This document shows, one piece after another, positions 1-6,177 of a DNA stretch of 26,159 bases; the first letter of the stretch is position 1; the number at the start of each line of letters is the position of its first letter. Made by a program: the position numbers and the translations under genes. Source of the stretch: Erysipelotrichia bacterium (lineage in GTDB: Bacteria > Bacillota_I > Bacilli_A > Erysipelotrichales > Erysipelotrichaceae); assembly GCA_009916335.1 (NCBI GenBank), contig SAAR01000010.1:1-26159 (forward strand), written 5' to 3'. The notes below the pieces were generated by a model. That model saw only the letters and a program-made list of their open reading frames with translations, was not told where the DNA came from and did not search any database.

Positions 1-51
1 ACTGGTAAAGGCCGGAAAGGTGCTGAAGGGCTAACGCCCTACCAAAAACAA

Positions 52-85
52 AGAGTATAGACTATATTATACTAATCTATACTCT
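52..85. promoter_or_regulatory. Decamer-repeat operator, copy A
   Basis: AT-rich palindromic block with perfect 10-bp arms AGAGTATAGA (52-61) and TCTATACTCT (76-85). Its right half holds two 10-bp-spaced units, TTATACTAAT (67-76) and CTATACTCTG (77-86). These match units upstream of parA, the small parA partner and the ankyrin gene at 21897. It lies about 215 bp before dinJ, beyond the usual operator position, so it may belong to the leftward neighbour or to a plasmid-wide regulator. Binding is inferred from repetition only. Confidence 0.55.
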
Positions 86-213
86 GTTATCTTCTGGTCT
101 GCCATTATGGTTCCAGCTCCGGCATAAGGTAAAACTCGCCTTTTGGTTATACTTCTACTTTTTCCCGCTTGGGGGTAAATCCCATCCGTTCACCCTCAGA
201 ATCCACCAAAAAC
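86..213. other. Non-coding stretch between operator copies
   Basis: No convincing reading frame with a ribosome binding site, no promoter and no terminator is visible here. Further left, at 27-40, a small hairpin (AGGGC, loop TAAC, GCCCT) has no T tract and is probably debris or the end of a gene lying left of the window. Confidence 0.3.
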
Positions 214-241
214 AGTATAGTCTATATCAGTATATACTACT
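214..241. promoter_or_regulatory. Decamer-repeat operator, copy B, upstream of dinJ
   Basis: Contains AGTATAG followed by two 10-bp units, CTATATCAGT (222-231) and ATATACTACT (232-241), which are degenerate forms of the CTATACTAAT decamer. It directly abuts a candidate dinJ promoter (-35 TTGTTG at 247-252, -10 TATAAC at 269-274). A second short inverted repeat, GCTCA-TG-TGAGC (252-263), lies between -35 and -10 and could be the DinJ site itself. No LexA box is seen. Confidence 0.5.
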
Positions 242-299
242 TGTTTTTGTTGCTCATGTGAGCTACAGTATAACCATTAACCAAAAGGAGGTTTCCAAA

Positions 300-560
300 A
301 TGGCCGCAAATGCATTTGTTCGTGCTCGTATAGATGAAACACTGAAAAATGAAGCTGCAGTAGTGCTTGCCGGAATGGGTTTAACCGTTTCCGATCTGGT
401 TCGTATCACTCTGACTAAGGTAGCCAAAGAAAAGGCTCTGCCGTTCGATATGCGTGTTCCTAACGAGCTTACTGCTAATACCATCGCTAACAGTGAGAAA
501 GGCGTAGACGTTCATACAGCTAAAGATGCTGATGATCTGTTTAATCAGCTTGGTATCTGA
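300..560 (+). CDS. dinJ: DinJ-type antitoxin (RelB/DinJ family)
   Basis: An 86-residue ribbon-helix-helix antitoxin. The N-terminus (MAANAFVRARIDETLKNEA) is the DinJ beta strand plus first helix, and GLTVSDLVRITLTKVA is the second helix. The acidic C-terminal tail would wrap and neutralise the YafQ toxin. The ATG at 300 is chosen over upstream codons because AAAGGAGG (284-291) lies at good spacing and the protein then has normal family length. It is followed after 3 nt by the toxin gene, the standard antitoxin-first order. By family knowledge, DinJ and the DinJ-YafQ complex repress their own promoter; a short inverted repeat inside the promoter (252-263) is a candidate site. The operon probably stabilises the plasmid by post-segregational killing. 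Confidence 0.93.
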   Translation: MAANAFVRARIDETLKNEAAVVLAGMGLTVSDLVRITLTKVAKEKALPFDMRVPNELTANTIANSEKGVDVHTAKDADDLFNQLGI

Positions 561-563
561 TAA

Positions 564-839
564 ATGACCACAAGGACGATTGAATACTCAGGCCAGTTCC
601 AGAAAGATGTGAAGAAGGCTCAGAAGCGTCATAAAGACATGAGCAAGCTTAAAGCCCTTATGACGCTGTTAATCAATGATGCCTTGCCATTGCCTCAAGT
701 CTACAAAGATCACCCACTACAGGGGAACTACAAAGGCTATAGGGATGCTCACATAGAACCAGACTGGCTACTCATCTACAAGATAACTGATGAAGTCCTA
801 CGCTTTGAGCGAACCGGAACACATTCAGACCTGTTTTGA
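564..839 (+). CDS. yafQ: YafQ mRNA interferase toxin
   Basis: A 91-residue RelE/YafQ-fold toxin. Every residue used by E. coli YafQ for catalysis is present at the same number: H50, H63, D67, W68, H87 and F91. The conserved blocks YKDHPLQGNYKGYRDAHI and the end RTGTHSDLF are visible. By family knowledge, YafQ cleaves mRNA in the ribosome A site, preferring in-frame AAA-containing lysine codons, and is blocked by DinJ. It starts 3 nt after the dinJ stop, so the two are translationally coupled. Nothing suggests inactivation; this is probably an active addiction module. Confidence 0.94.
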   Translation: MTTRTIEYSGQFQKDVKKAQKRHKDMSKLKALMTLLINDALPLPQVYKDHPLQGNYKGYRDAHIEPDWLLIYKITDEVLRFERTGTHSDLF

Positions 840-855
840 TGGATCGGTAATCATT

Positions 856-996
856 ATGAGCAAGTTCTTTGAAGAGTTGTTGAAGTCAGCAGAGGAAGCC
901 GTAAAAATCTCGAAAGGTGAATTGAAACCTTCCCGGATAACCAGACTTCCAAAACCTGATAAAACTAAAGAAGATGGAAAAACTAAAGCCCCTTAA
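856..996 (+). CDS. Short third ORF of the TA operon, HTH-antitoxin N-terminus remnant
   Basis: A 46-residue basic peptide. Its first 31 residues (MSKFFEELLKSAEEAVKI then SKGELKPSRITRL) look like the N-terminal lead-in of HigA/XRE-type antitoxin regulators, where 'KGExKPSR' normally precedes a helix-turn-helix. Here the chain ends in a lysine- and proline-rich tail with no HTH, so it is either a truncated gene or a small peptide in its own right. The ATG at 856 is preferred to a longer upstream start because the longer form is just the yafQ region read in another frame. The start is 16 nt after the yafQ stop. The stop codon lies in the loop of the terminator hairpin. No function can be assigned. 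Confidence 0.55.
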   Translation: MSKFFEELLKSAEEAVKISKGELKPSRITRLPKPDKTKEDGKTKAP

Positions 997-1010
997 TGGG
1001 GCTTTTTTTA
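985..1010 (+). terminator. Rho-independent terminator of the dinJ-yafQ operon
   Basis: Stem AAAGCCCC (985-992), loop TTAAT, stem GGGGCTTT (998-1005), then a T run. It also overlaps the stop codon of the convergent gene at 1008-1664, and the minus-strand version has a usable though interrupted T tract, so it may serve both directions. Confidence 0.85.
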
Positions 1011-1664
1011 TTTGGTAAACTTTTCAACAATATTATCGAGCATAGTAAATAGCATTTTTGAATACACGTTTGGCTTTGGTTCACTTTTGATACCAAGATA
1101 GTATCTTTTAAAATCCCCTCTCACAACAACGTAGTTAATATCAAACTTATTATCTTTATTGATTAAATACCATTGTTTAGCAAGATCTATTCTTTTGTTT
1201 ACCCATTTCTGAACTTTTAAGGAAAGTTCTTTGTCGTTTCCATCATAAGTGTGATAACACGTAATGATGTTTTTTGTTTTAAATAAACTATCGCAAGAAA
1301 GTCTTTTCATCCTTAATGATTCTATATCGGTATAGATTTTTAGATATTCATTATTAGATTGTTCTATACCGTTTTTGAGATTCACATCTTTTATTTTATC
1401 TAAGGTAGGGTAAAAATCTTCAAGATATGTTTTTAGTTTTTCTTTATAGTTGTTTTCGTTTATGTGAGGATAAGAAACAACTAAAGGCTGTTCAATACTT
1501 ACTGTAGGCTTTATGTTATCTTCATTTAGTGATTTGTCGAATAGGTTTGTAATAAACAAAGCAGCAACTATCAATACTAAAAAGAATTCAATCATCTCTT
1601 TGTTCTTGGAGTATTTAACGTAGACTTTCTCTTTGATTGTTTTAAAGCTATTAAATATATTCAT
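1008..1664 (-). CDS. Single-pass inner-membrane protein of unknown function
   Basis: A 218-residue protein. The N-terminal ~22 residues are basic and cytosolic (FKTIKEKVYVKYSKNKE). They are followed by one hydrophobic segment at about residues 24-43 (MIEFFLVLIVAALFITNLF), then a hydrophilic, lysine-rich domain probably in the periplasm. That domain has two cysteines in 'LSCDSLFKTKNIITCYHTY' that could form a disulfide. AAAAGGAAAAAATT before the ATG gives a good ribosome binding site. No family is recognised. It stands alone, convergent with the toxin-antitoxin operon, with AT-rich codon use like most unknown genes in the window. An anchored periplasmic accessory protein is possible but not shown. 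Confidence 0.75.
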   Translation of the reverse strand: MNIFNSFKTIKEKVYVKYSKNKEMIEFFLVLIVAALFITNLFDKSLNEDNIKPTVSIEQPLVVSYPHINENNYKEKLKTYLEDFYPTLDKIKDVNLKNGIEQSNNEYLKIYTDIESLRMKRLSCDSLFKTKNIITCYHTYDGNDKELSLKVQKWVNKRIDLAKQWYLINKDNKFDINYVVVRGDFKRYYLGIKSEPKPNVYSKMLFTMLDNIVEKFTK

Positions 1665-1771
1665 AATTTTTTCCTTTTTTATTTGGTTATAGTTAATAGA
1701 TACTTCAATATAAAGTAAAAATCAAATATATATTATACTTTTTGTTTATGTTCCGACGAACGGAGTATATA

Positions 1772-1844
1772 TAAAAGAAAAGCGCCCCGAAGGACGCTTT
1801 AATAACACTAACCGAAAACAAATAAACAGAAACATTATGAATGA
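1772..1844 (-). ncRNA. Candidate small RNA, minus strand (second unit of the 21684 type)
   Basis: Read on the minus strand, a stem AAAGCGTCC / GGGCGCTTT (plus 1779-1800) closed by the stable loop TTCG is followed by TCTTTT, a terminator layout. The stem is complete only on the minus strand, where a G-U wobble replaces a plus-strand mismatch. No minus-strand gene lies to its right that it could end. About 50 nt upstream the minus strand carries GTTAAG, TATATT and ATTCATAATG, in the same order as the stronger candidate at 21684-21760. The -35 is poor and the 5' end near 1844 is an estimate. The rest of the 1665-1995 gap holds only AT-rich sequence and the ankyrin promoter. Confidence 0.35.
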
Positions 1845-1931
1845 ATAGTTAATATACTTAACTCTCTTAATCAATATCTAATTAATATAAATAAAAGTCA
1901 AATTTATTTTAATTTATTTTCTCAATATAGA

Positions 1932-1959
1932 TTGACTTATATTTAAAATCGAATATAAC
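1932..1959 (+). promoter_or_regulatory. Sigma70 promoter of the ankyrin-pilin operon
   Basis: -35 TTGACT (1932-1937) and -10 TATAAC (1954-1959) with a 16-bp spacer, 36 bp before the ankyrin ATG. It is the only good promoter before the nine-gene run ending at 5102. Confidence 0.55.
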
Positions 1960-1995
1960 TTAACTATAAACATTTAAATATAAGGAATAAACATT

Positions 1996-2523
1996 ATGAA
2001 AAACACTTTTAATACAAGAATGCAGAGTATAAGAAACAGAGGTATATTCTCAAGCAGAAACAGAATGCTATTTTCTAATGACGTTGAAACTGTTAAGTCT
2101 TACATTCACTTTGCGGGAACTTCTGAAATAAACACTACAGATGAAAATGGTAAAACAGCTTTGTTCGGGGCAAGTTTTGAAATAGCTGAACTTTTAATAA
2201 AAGCTGGTATAGACGTAAACCATAAGGATAACTTCGGTAATACAGCATTGTTCTTTAGTGATTTTAACAGCACATGGTTGTTATTGAATAAAGGCGCTGA
2301 TATTAACGCAGTAAACAACAATAACATGAATGCGCTATACACTGCTGATACGTCTAAAGCAAGGATGTTAATCAAATCAGGTATAAACATAAACAATAAA
2401 TCTAAACTTGGTCATACCGCTTTATATTACGCTCACTTATTAAATGACAGAAACATGATGAGTGTTTTAATGGATGCCGGGATAGAAATAAGTCATAAAG
2501 AACAAAAAAGATACGCAGCATAA
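1996..2523 (+). CDS. Ankyrin-repeat protein
   Basis: A 175-residue soluble protein. After a basic N-terminal ~35 residues there are four ankyrin units with visible 'G-T-A-L' and 'LLxxGADIN' signatures: around residues 50-77 (DENGKTALFGASFEIAELLI), then units beginning GIDVNHKDN, GADINAVNN and GININNKSK. The middle units are only about 29 residues, shorter than the usual 33, because the first helix is clipped; the last is full length. Ankyrin repeats bind other proteins, so this is probably an adaptor or immunity-like partner. It heads an operon with small membrane proteins and prepilins. The start follows AAGGAATAAACATTATG, a leader shared with four other genes in the window. The partner is unknown. 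Confidence 0.85.
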   Translation: MKNTFNTRMQSIRNRGIFSSRNRMLFSNDVETVKSYIHFAGTSEINTTDENGKTALFGASFEIAELLIKAGIDVNHKDNFGNTALFFSDFNSTWLLLNKGADINAVNNNNMNALYTADTSKARMLIKSGININNKSKLGHTALYYAHLLNDRNMMSVLMDAGIEISHKEQKRYAA

Positions 2524-2533
2524 GGAGAAATAA

Positions 2534-2743
2534 ATGAAAAAGGCTAAGTTTGTTTTCAGTATCGCAGGAATGATGATTTTTAATATATGTGCTGTTATTG
2601 GTTTTCTAAGCATGTTGAAGGTTGAAAACACTCTTAGCTACTGGATAGCTTCTGTTGTGATTGGGCTTTTAACGATAGTCGCATACAGGAATGAAATATT
2701 AAATGAGTTTGGAACCAATCAAAATGTAAGGGGTAAATTATGA
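2534..2743 (+). CDS. Small two-pass membrane protein
   Basis: A 69-residue protein with two hydrophobic helices (about residues 6-28, FVFSIAGMMIFNICAVIGFL, and 35-51, YWIASVVIGLLTIVAY). A short polar C-terminal tail follows. AAGGAGA sits 5-11 nt before the ATG. It starts 10 nt after the ankyrin stop and its last 4 bases (ATGA) overlap the next gene, indicating translational coupling. No family is recognised. The N-terminus resembles the topology of the next gene, so the two may form a small membrane complex. Confidence 0.7.
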   Translation: MKKAKFVFSIAGMMIFNICAVIGFLSMLKVENTLSYWIASVVIGLLTIVAYRNEILNEFGTNQNVRGKL

Positions 2744-3039
2744 AAAACAAAATCAATGACAGTACAGATAAATTATTTGGAATAAAGATATTCATTCTCG
2801 GTTGGTTAATGGTGGTATTAGCAGTTGGTTTGTCATCATTATTAGGTATAAACATCTTTTCGCAAGTTTTAATTGGAATCGGGTCATTTGTTATTTTAAT
2901 AAATCTTCATAGAATGTTTAGTTGGTTTGTTGGGTTATTGCTAATAGGATGTATCGTAGATGAACATAGAGAAGAAAGACTAAGCATTCTATCAGATCAT
3001 CTTGATTTAGCTAAATCATATTTGGGAATGAAAAAATGA
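2740..3039 (+). CDS. Small membrane protein with cytosolic acidic tail
   Basis: A 99-residue protein. Hydrophobic segments lie at about residues 14-35 (GIKIFILGWLMVVLAVGLSS) and 38-72, the second stretch probably holding one or two helices (SQVLIGIGSFVILINL and FSWFVGLLLIGCIV). The C-terminal ~27 residues (DEHREERLSILSDHLDLAKS) are charged and helical. The start overlaps the previous stop (ATGA) and the stop overlaps the following start in the same way, so it sits in a coupled trio. No known family was recognised. Confidence 0.7.
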   Translation: MKNKINDSTDKLFGIKIFILGWLMVVLAVGLSSLLGINIFSQVLIGIGSFVILINLHRMFSWFVGLLLIGCIVDEHREERLSILSDHLDLAKSYLGMKK

Positions 3040-3329
3040 AAAAAGACATAACAAGAGAGTTGAAGAGGTTGGGTTTACATAATGGTAATGAGTTTATAGC
3101 AAAAGCGGCGTTGATTGAAGGAGAGAGAGCACAAAGCATCTTAGCCCTGATAGAACGCTTAGGCAGACGCAAAATCATTCCTGATAGTGTTAAACATGGG
3201 TTCAGTCAGATTAAGGCAACATACAGGTTATCCGGCTACATCAATCAGGCCATAGCTGTTATAGCGTTTAAAGCCTATGTGAATGAACCAAAGGAAAATT
3301 TTAAGGCAGATATACACTGGAATATTTAA
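3036..3329 (+). CDS. Small helical basic protein, unknown
   Basis: A 97-residue soluble protein, mostly alpha-helical and positively charged (MKKDITRELKRLGLHNG; AERAQSILALIERLGRRK-like core; IKATYRLSGYINQAIAVIAF). It overlaps the previous gene by ATGA. It has no membrane segment, unlike its neighbours, and could be a cytosolic partner of the membrane proteins or a nucleic-acid-binding protein. Codon use is slightly less AT-rich in its middle (3120-3260) than around it. Function unknown. Confidence 0.65.
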   Translation: MKKDITRELKRLGLHNGNEFIAKAALIEGERAQSILALIERLGRRKIIPDSVKHGFSQIKATYRLSGYINQAIAVIAFKAYVNEPKENFKADIHWNI

Positions 3330-3340
3330 AGGAGGTAGTT

Positions 3341-3463
3341 ATGGGAACAGAGACAAGAGAAAAGGAAGCTGAAACATGGGCTGAGTTTATTAAAGAGTTT
3401 TTGAATGATGGCGGTATCATTTACAAACAGAAAGAAAATAACAATCAAACAAGTAGAGGTTAA
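3341..3463 (+). CDS. Forty-residue acidic peptide
   Basis: A short frame of 40 residues beginning MGTETREKEAETWAEFI and ending in a polar, asparagine-rich tail. It has one of the best ribosome binding sites in the operon (AAAGGAGG, 3328-3335, 5 nt before the ATG). It fills the gap between the genes ending at 3329 and starting at 3465 almost exactly (11 nt before, 1 nt after). That fit, and the amphipathic helix TWAEFIKEFL, support it as real. No function is known. Confidence 0.6.
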   Translation: MGTETREKEAETWAEFIKEFLNDGGIIYKQKENNNQTSRG

Positions 3464-3464
3464 T

Positions 3465-3776
3465 ATGATGGATAAATTAAATTGTTTCTTTAGAAGTCTT
3501 TATGACACTGAGAGCAAAAACGGAAAAAAACTTAGAGAATTCTCTATGGTAATAATGAGATTAGGGATATGGATGATTACATACGGTTCTTTCAGTGTTT
3601 TATTTGGTGGTTTTTTAGGTTTCGATTTCAATACAGACGTAATTGCTAAGATGACTGTAATTACAGGAGTTGGAGGTGTTGTATTTCTTATAGGTTTGTT
3701 TATTACGTTTATATTTAAAAAAGATGGCAGTATCTATGATGGTAAAACCATCAAGCAAAACAACAAAGGAGAATGA
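3465..3776 (+). CDS. Two-pass membrane protein, unknown
   Basis: A 103-residue protein. A charged N-terminal ~25 residues precedes two hydrophobic helices, about residues 29-53 (VIMRLGIWMITYGSFSVLFGG) and 62-86 (MTVITGVGGVVFLIGLFITF). A basic tail follows (KKDGSIYDGKTIKQ). The ATG at 3465 is preferred over in-frame starts up to 60 nt upstream because AGAGG (3454-3458) precedes it and the upstream starts would overlap the 40-residue peptide. It directly precedes the first prepilin. Its size and topology would fit a small pilus-associated membrane component, but no homology is recognised. Confidence 0.7.
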   Translation: MMDKLNCFFRSLYDTESKNGKKLREFSMVIMRLGIWMITYGSFSVLFGGFLGFDFNTDVIAKMTVITGVGGVVFLIGLFITFIFKKDGSIYDGKTIKQNNKGE

Positions 3777-3778
3777 TT

Positions 3779-4336
3779 ATGATAAATAGTTTTAGATTAT
3801 TAAAAGACAGAAAGAGCAAGAAAGGATTTTCATTATTAGAATTATTATTGGTGTTAGGTGTTATAGCGGCATTGATAGTAGCAGCATTTATGATATTTCC
3901 AAAAGTTCAGGCTTCACAAAGACTCGATAGAGAAAGCAGAAACTTAACAGCCATCCAAGCAGGTGTTAAATCGCTTTATGGTGGAAGGGCTAAAATATCG
4001 GACTTGAATACTGATAGTTTCATAGCTTCTAAGAACGCCCCTGATAACATGATCCAAGATGGTAAACTCATCAATGAGTGGAAAGGGAACGTTCAGGTAG
4101 AGTATTCAGGTAATCATGGTAAGTATAATATTATCTATGACGCTGTTCCAGCTTCTGACTGTTCTAAACTCATAGCAGCAGTATCAGGAAACTTCGTTAT
4201 CATAGATGTTTATAATGGTAATGGTTCAACGCAAGTAAAAAATCTGGAGGAAGGTAAAAACATAGATATAGCCGCTACGTCAGCAGCATGTTTTTCAGAA
4301 GATAACTCTACGATTATATTTTCTTCAATCATATAA
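3779..4336 (+). CDS. Type IV prepilin, PilS-like (first of two)
   Basis: A 185-residue type IV (class B-like) prepilin. It has a short basic leader, then the prepilin peptidase signal KKG|FSLLELLLVLGVIAAL with cleavage after glycine and the conserved Glu5 of the mature protein. The N-terminal hydrophobic helix runs to about residue 40. The C-terminal globular head has two cysteines (ASDCSKL and SAACFSE) placed as in PilS disulfide-closed D-regions. The ATG at 3779 is preferred to one at 3773 because AAGGAG ends 7 nt before it. By family knowledge the prepilin is processed by a PilU-type peptidase and polymerised into a thin pilus used in mating on liquid-transfer plasmids. No assembly genes are in the window. 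Confidence 0.85.
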   Translation: MINSFRLLKDRKSKKGFSLLELLLVLGVIAALIVAAFMIFPKVQASQRLDRESRNLTAIQAGVKSLYGGRAKISDLNTDSFIASKNAPDNMIQDGKLINEWKGNVQVEYSGNHGKYNIIYDAVPASDCSKLIAAVSGNFVIIDVYNGNGSTQVKNLEEGKNIDIAATSAACFSEDNSTIIFSSII

Positions 4337-4351
4337 AGTGGAGTTAACAAC

Positions 4352-4891
4352 ATGATTAAAACATTAAACAGAAAAAAAGGATTCTCATTATTAGAAATGT
4401 TATTAGTATTTGGAATTATATCAGCGTTGATAGTGGGTGTTTTCATGATTTACCCAAAAATCAGCGCAGGACAAAAAATAGATAATGACATAAAGATTTT
4501 AGGAACTCTTAACGCAGGGATTAAAAACCTATACGCAGGATCAGCAAACTACACCGGGCTTTCAGTAGATGCTGTTATCAAGGCTAAGTTAGTGCCGGAA
4601 GACTTGGTAGATGAAGGCAAGATATGGGATAGCTGGAACGCTAACGTTCTCATAGAACCCTACTATGACGGTAGCTTTTACATAGGGTTTGAGAACGTGT
4701 CTGTAGATGCCTGTGCCAAGTTCGTCACTCAGGCTGGTTCAAGCTTCTTCAAGATAGTTGTAGCGTCTACAGAAGTGAAGAACACTGATAACGGTATGGA
4801 TCTCAACATGGCAACACTTACAGCGGCCTGTATCAACAATGATGATGGTTATGGCGGCAGACCCGTCACAATTTACTTTTACGACAAATAA
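4352..4891 (+). CDS. Type IV prepilin, PilS-like (second of two)
   Basis: A 179-residue prepilin closely related in plan to the previous gene: short leader MIKTLNRKKG, cleavage before FSLLEMLLVFGIISAL, Glu5, and a C-terminal head with the matching cysteines (VDACAKF and TAACINN). The two share 'IPKxxAxQ/GQ..D' after the helix, an 'AGxKxLYxG' segment and a similar 'DxVIxxK..P..L/M...GK' run, which points to a tandem duplication followed by divergence. GTGGAG precedes the start. One copy may be the major and the other a minor pilin, or they may offer alternative tips. The base composition of its second half is noticeably less AT-rich than its first half. Confidence 0.85.
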   Translation: MIKTLNRKKGFSLLEMLLVFGIISALIVGVFMIYPKISAGQKIDNDIKILGTLNAGIKNLYAGSANYTGLSVDAVIKAKLVPEDLVDEGKIWDSWNANVLIEPYYDGSFYIGFENVSVDACAKFVTQAGSSFFKIVVASTEVKNTDNGMDLNMATLTAACINNDDGYGGRPVTIYFYDK

Positions 4892-4907
4892 TAGAGAGGA
4901 ATAAATT

Positions 4908-5102
4908 ATGAATAGAACAAACTTAGTTATAGACGCATGGACTTATATAGCATTGGTATTCGCTGGTTGTGGTGCTCTTGTGTGGACTACTTTTAATCCA
5001 GAGTATTTAAATACAGGGGTAGTATTCGCAGCAGGAACAATAACAGCTTGGTATCAGGCATTTAAAGCAGTAAAACAACTTAATAAAGATGGCAATCAGT
5101 GA
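4908..5102 (+). CDS. Small two-pass membrane protein
   Basis: A 64-residue protein with two hydrophobic stretches (about residues 10-27, AWTYIALVFAGCGALVW, and 35-50, NTGVVFAAGTITAWY) and a basic tail (KAVKQLNKDGNQ). AGAGGAATAAATT precedes the ATG. It is the last gene of the pilin operon, 16 nt after the second prepilin, and is followed by a strong terminator. It resembles phage holins in size and topology, but the pilin context argues for a membrane accessory. Unrecognised family. Confidence 0.65.
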   Translation: MNRTNLVIDAWTYIALVFAGCGALVWTTFNPEYLNTGVVFAAGTITAWYQAFKAVKQLNKDGNQ

Positions 5103-5113
5103 ATCCAAAATAA

Positions 5114-5140
5114 AAGCCCCTATCAAGGGGCTTGGTTTTT
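5114..5140 (+). terminator. Terminator of the pilin operon
   Basis: AAGCCCC (5114-5120), loop TATCAA, GGGGCTT (5127-5133), then GGTTTTT. It lies between the convergent pilin operon and the H-NS-like gene. Confidence 0.82.
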
Positions 5141-5154
5141 CTCTGGTATTGTTT

Positions 5155-5601
5155 TTAGTCTTCTTTCTTGATCAGGAAGCTTTCCAGCTCTTCGCCCTTC
5201 TCAATCAGTTCTTTCAGTGCTAACGGCATACGTCCACGGCCTGTCCACGTCTGTTCTTCACCCTCTACAGTGAACGCATATTTTGGCTCAACAGAACCAC
5301 GTTTAACGCCTTTACCACCTTTACCCTTGCCAGTAGGGGCAGGAGTATCAATTTGACCTAACAGAAGCGCTCTGACGGCCTCAAGGCTTACTTCAAAGCC
5401 CTCAGACTGGAGAAGTTCAGTAGTAGCCTTCAGCTTCTCTTCTACCAGTGCCTGTTTCGCTTTTTCCTCTTCTGCTTCTTTTAGGAACTCATCCTTAACG
5501 GTTTGAACCTTTTCAGCGAACTCAAGGAAGGTGTCATAGCCCATCTCATGGGCTTCTTTTCTGATAGTGCGAATGTTATTAAAATGCCCTAATGCGCTCA
5601 T
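5155..5601 (-). CDS. H-NS/StpA-family nucleoid protein
   Basis: A 148-residue H-NS-like xenogeneic silencer. The N-terminal ~80 residues are a charged helical oligomerisation region (NNIRTIRKEAHEMG, VKDEFLKEAEEEKAKQ). A glycine-lysine-rich linker follows (GKGKGGKGVKRG, residues 91-102). The C-terminal DNA-binding domain has the signature QTWTGRGRMPLALKEL; the canonical Q/RGR loop is GRGRMP at residues 121-126, with W119. By family knowledge it binds AT-rich DNA in the minor groove and dampens expression of acquired genes. On this plasmid it probably silences the AT-rich cargo and lowers fitness cost. AAGGAT precedes the ATG. Composition is less AT-rich than its neighbours. It is monocistronic, convergent with the pilin operon. 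Confidence 0.92.
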   Translation of the reverse strand: MSALGHFNNIRTIRKEAHEMGYDTFLEFAEKVQTVKDEFLKEAEEEKAKQALVEEKLKATTELLQSEGFEVSLEAVRALLLGQIDTPAPTGKGKGGKGVKRGSVEPKYAFTVEGEEQTWTGRGRMPLALKELIEKGEELESFLIKKED

Positions 5602-5664
5602 GTTTTATCCTTTTCAACATTTAAGTTAGAAGGTAAACATAGCACACCATAAAACACTGAACAA

Positions 5665-5690
5665 TAAAAAAGGGCTGTTAAACCCCTTTT
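5665..5690 (-). terminator. Terminator for the 5689-7215 minus-strand operon
   Basis: On the minus strand AAAAGGG / CCCTTTT (plus 5684-5690 and 5668-5674) with an intervening 9-nt loop is followed by a T-rich run. It overlaps the stop codon of the last gene. Confidence 0.65.
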
Positions 5691-6177
5691 AAACAATGGT
5701 GAGTAATGGCCTTTTGAAATCTGGTTTGATTTTAAATCTGTTTGAAACATCTAAAATCATTTTGTTGGCTAAAGACAGATTGCTTCTGTATATATCAAAC
5801 AAATCCTCTTCAATTGCTTCTAAAGCACCTTCTATGTCTTCCAATGACATTTCACTTACAGCGATATAATGATCGCATAAGTCATTAACTAAATATTGGT
5901 ATAACTCATCCTCTGACTTATTAGAATAAGCATAATAACCCACTCCATCTAATGACATGATGTATGTTGATGATATATGAATATCTTTGTTAATATCCTT
6001 TATTCTTATTGTATTAATGTCATTAATCCATTCTTTATTTTTAAATACGAAAAGCTCTTTTATGTTTCGAACATCTTCACTACGTTCAAGCTCTTCATTT
6101 GTGAACTCATCCTGATATAAAAGAAACTTAGCAAAAAGAATAGCATTAAGCATAAATTCAATGTTTTTATTTTTCAT
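5689..6177 (-). CDS. Unknown acidic soluble protein
   Basis: A 162-residue protein, helical and acidic, with an 'EMSLEDIEGALEAIEEDLFD' stretch and a central aromatic segment (GVGYYAYSNKSEDELYQYLV). The ATG at 6177 is preferred over a GTG 12 nt upstream because GAGG lies 7 nt before it. It overlaps the preceding gene by 11 nt, so translation is coupled. No transmembrane segment and no recognised domain. It is the last gene of a three-gene operon with an RHH-like protein and a tail-anchored protein. Function unknown. Confidence 0.68.
   Translation of the reverse strand: MKNKNIEFMLNAILFAKFLLYQDEFTNEELERSEDVRNIKELFVFKNKEWINDINTIRIKDINKDIHISSTYIMSLDGVGYYAYSNKSEDELYQYLVNDLCDHYIAVSEMSLEDIEGALEAIEEDLFDIYRSNLSLANKMILDVSNRFKIKPDFKRPLLTIV

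Noticed and set aside
258..299. Longer N-terminus for the dinJ product from an upstream start.
   Set aside because: The extension has no ribosome binding site, crosses the probable promoter and is not part of the DinJ family.
1321..1336. TCTATA-TCGG-TATAGA palindrome resembling the decamer operator.
   Set aside because: It lies inside the coding sequence of the 1008-1664 gene, is a single copy without 10-bp phasing, and is expected by chance in AT-rich DNA.
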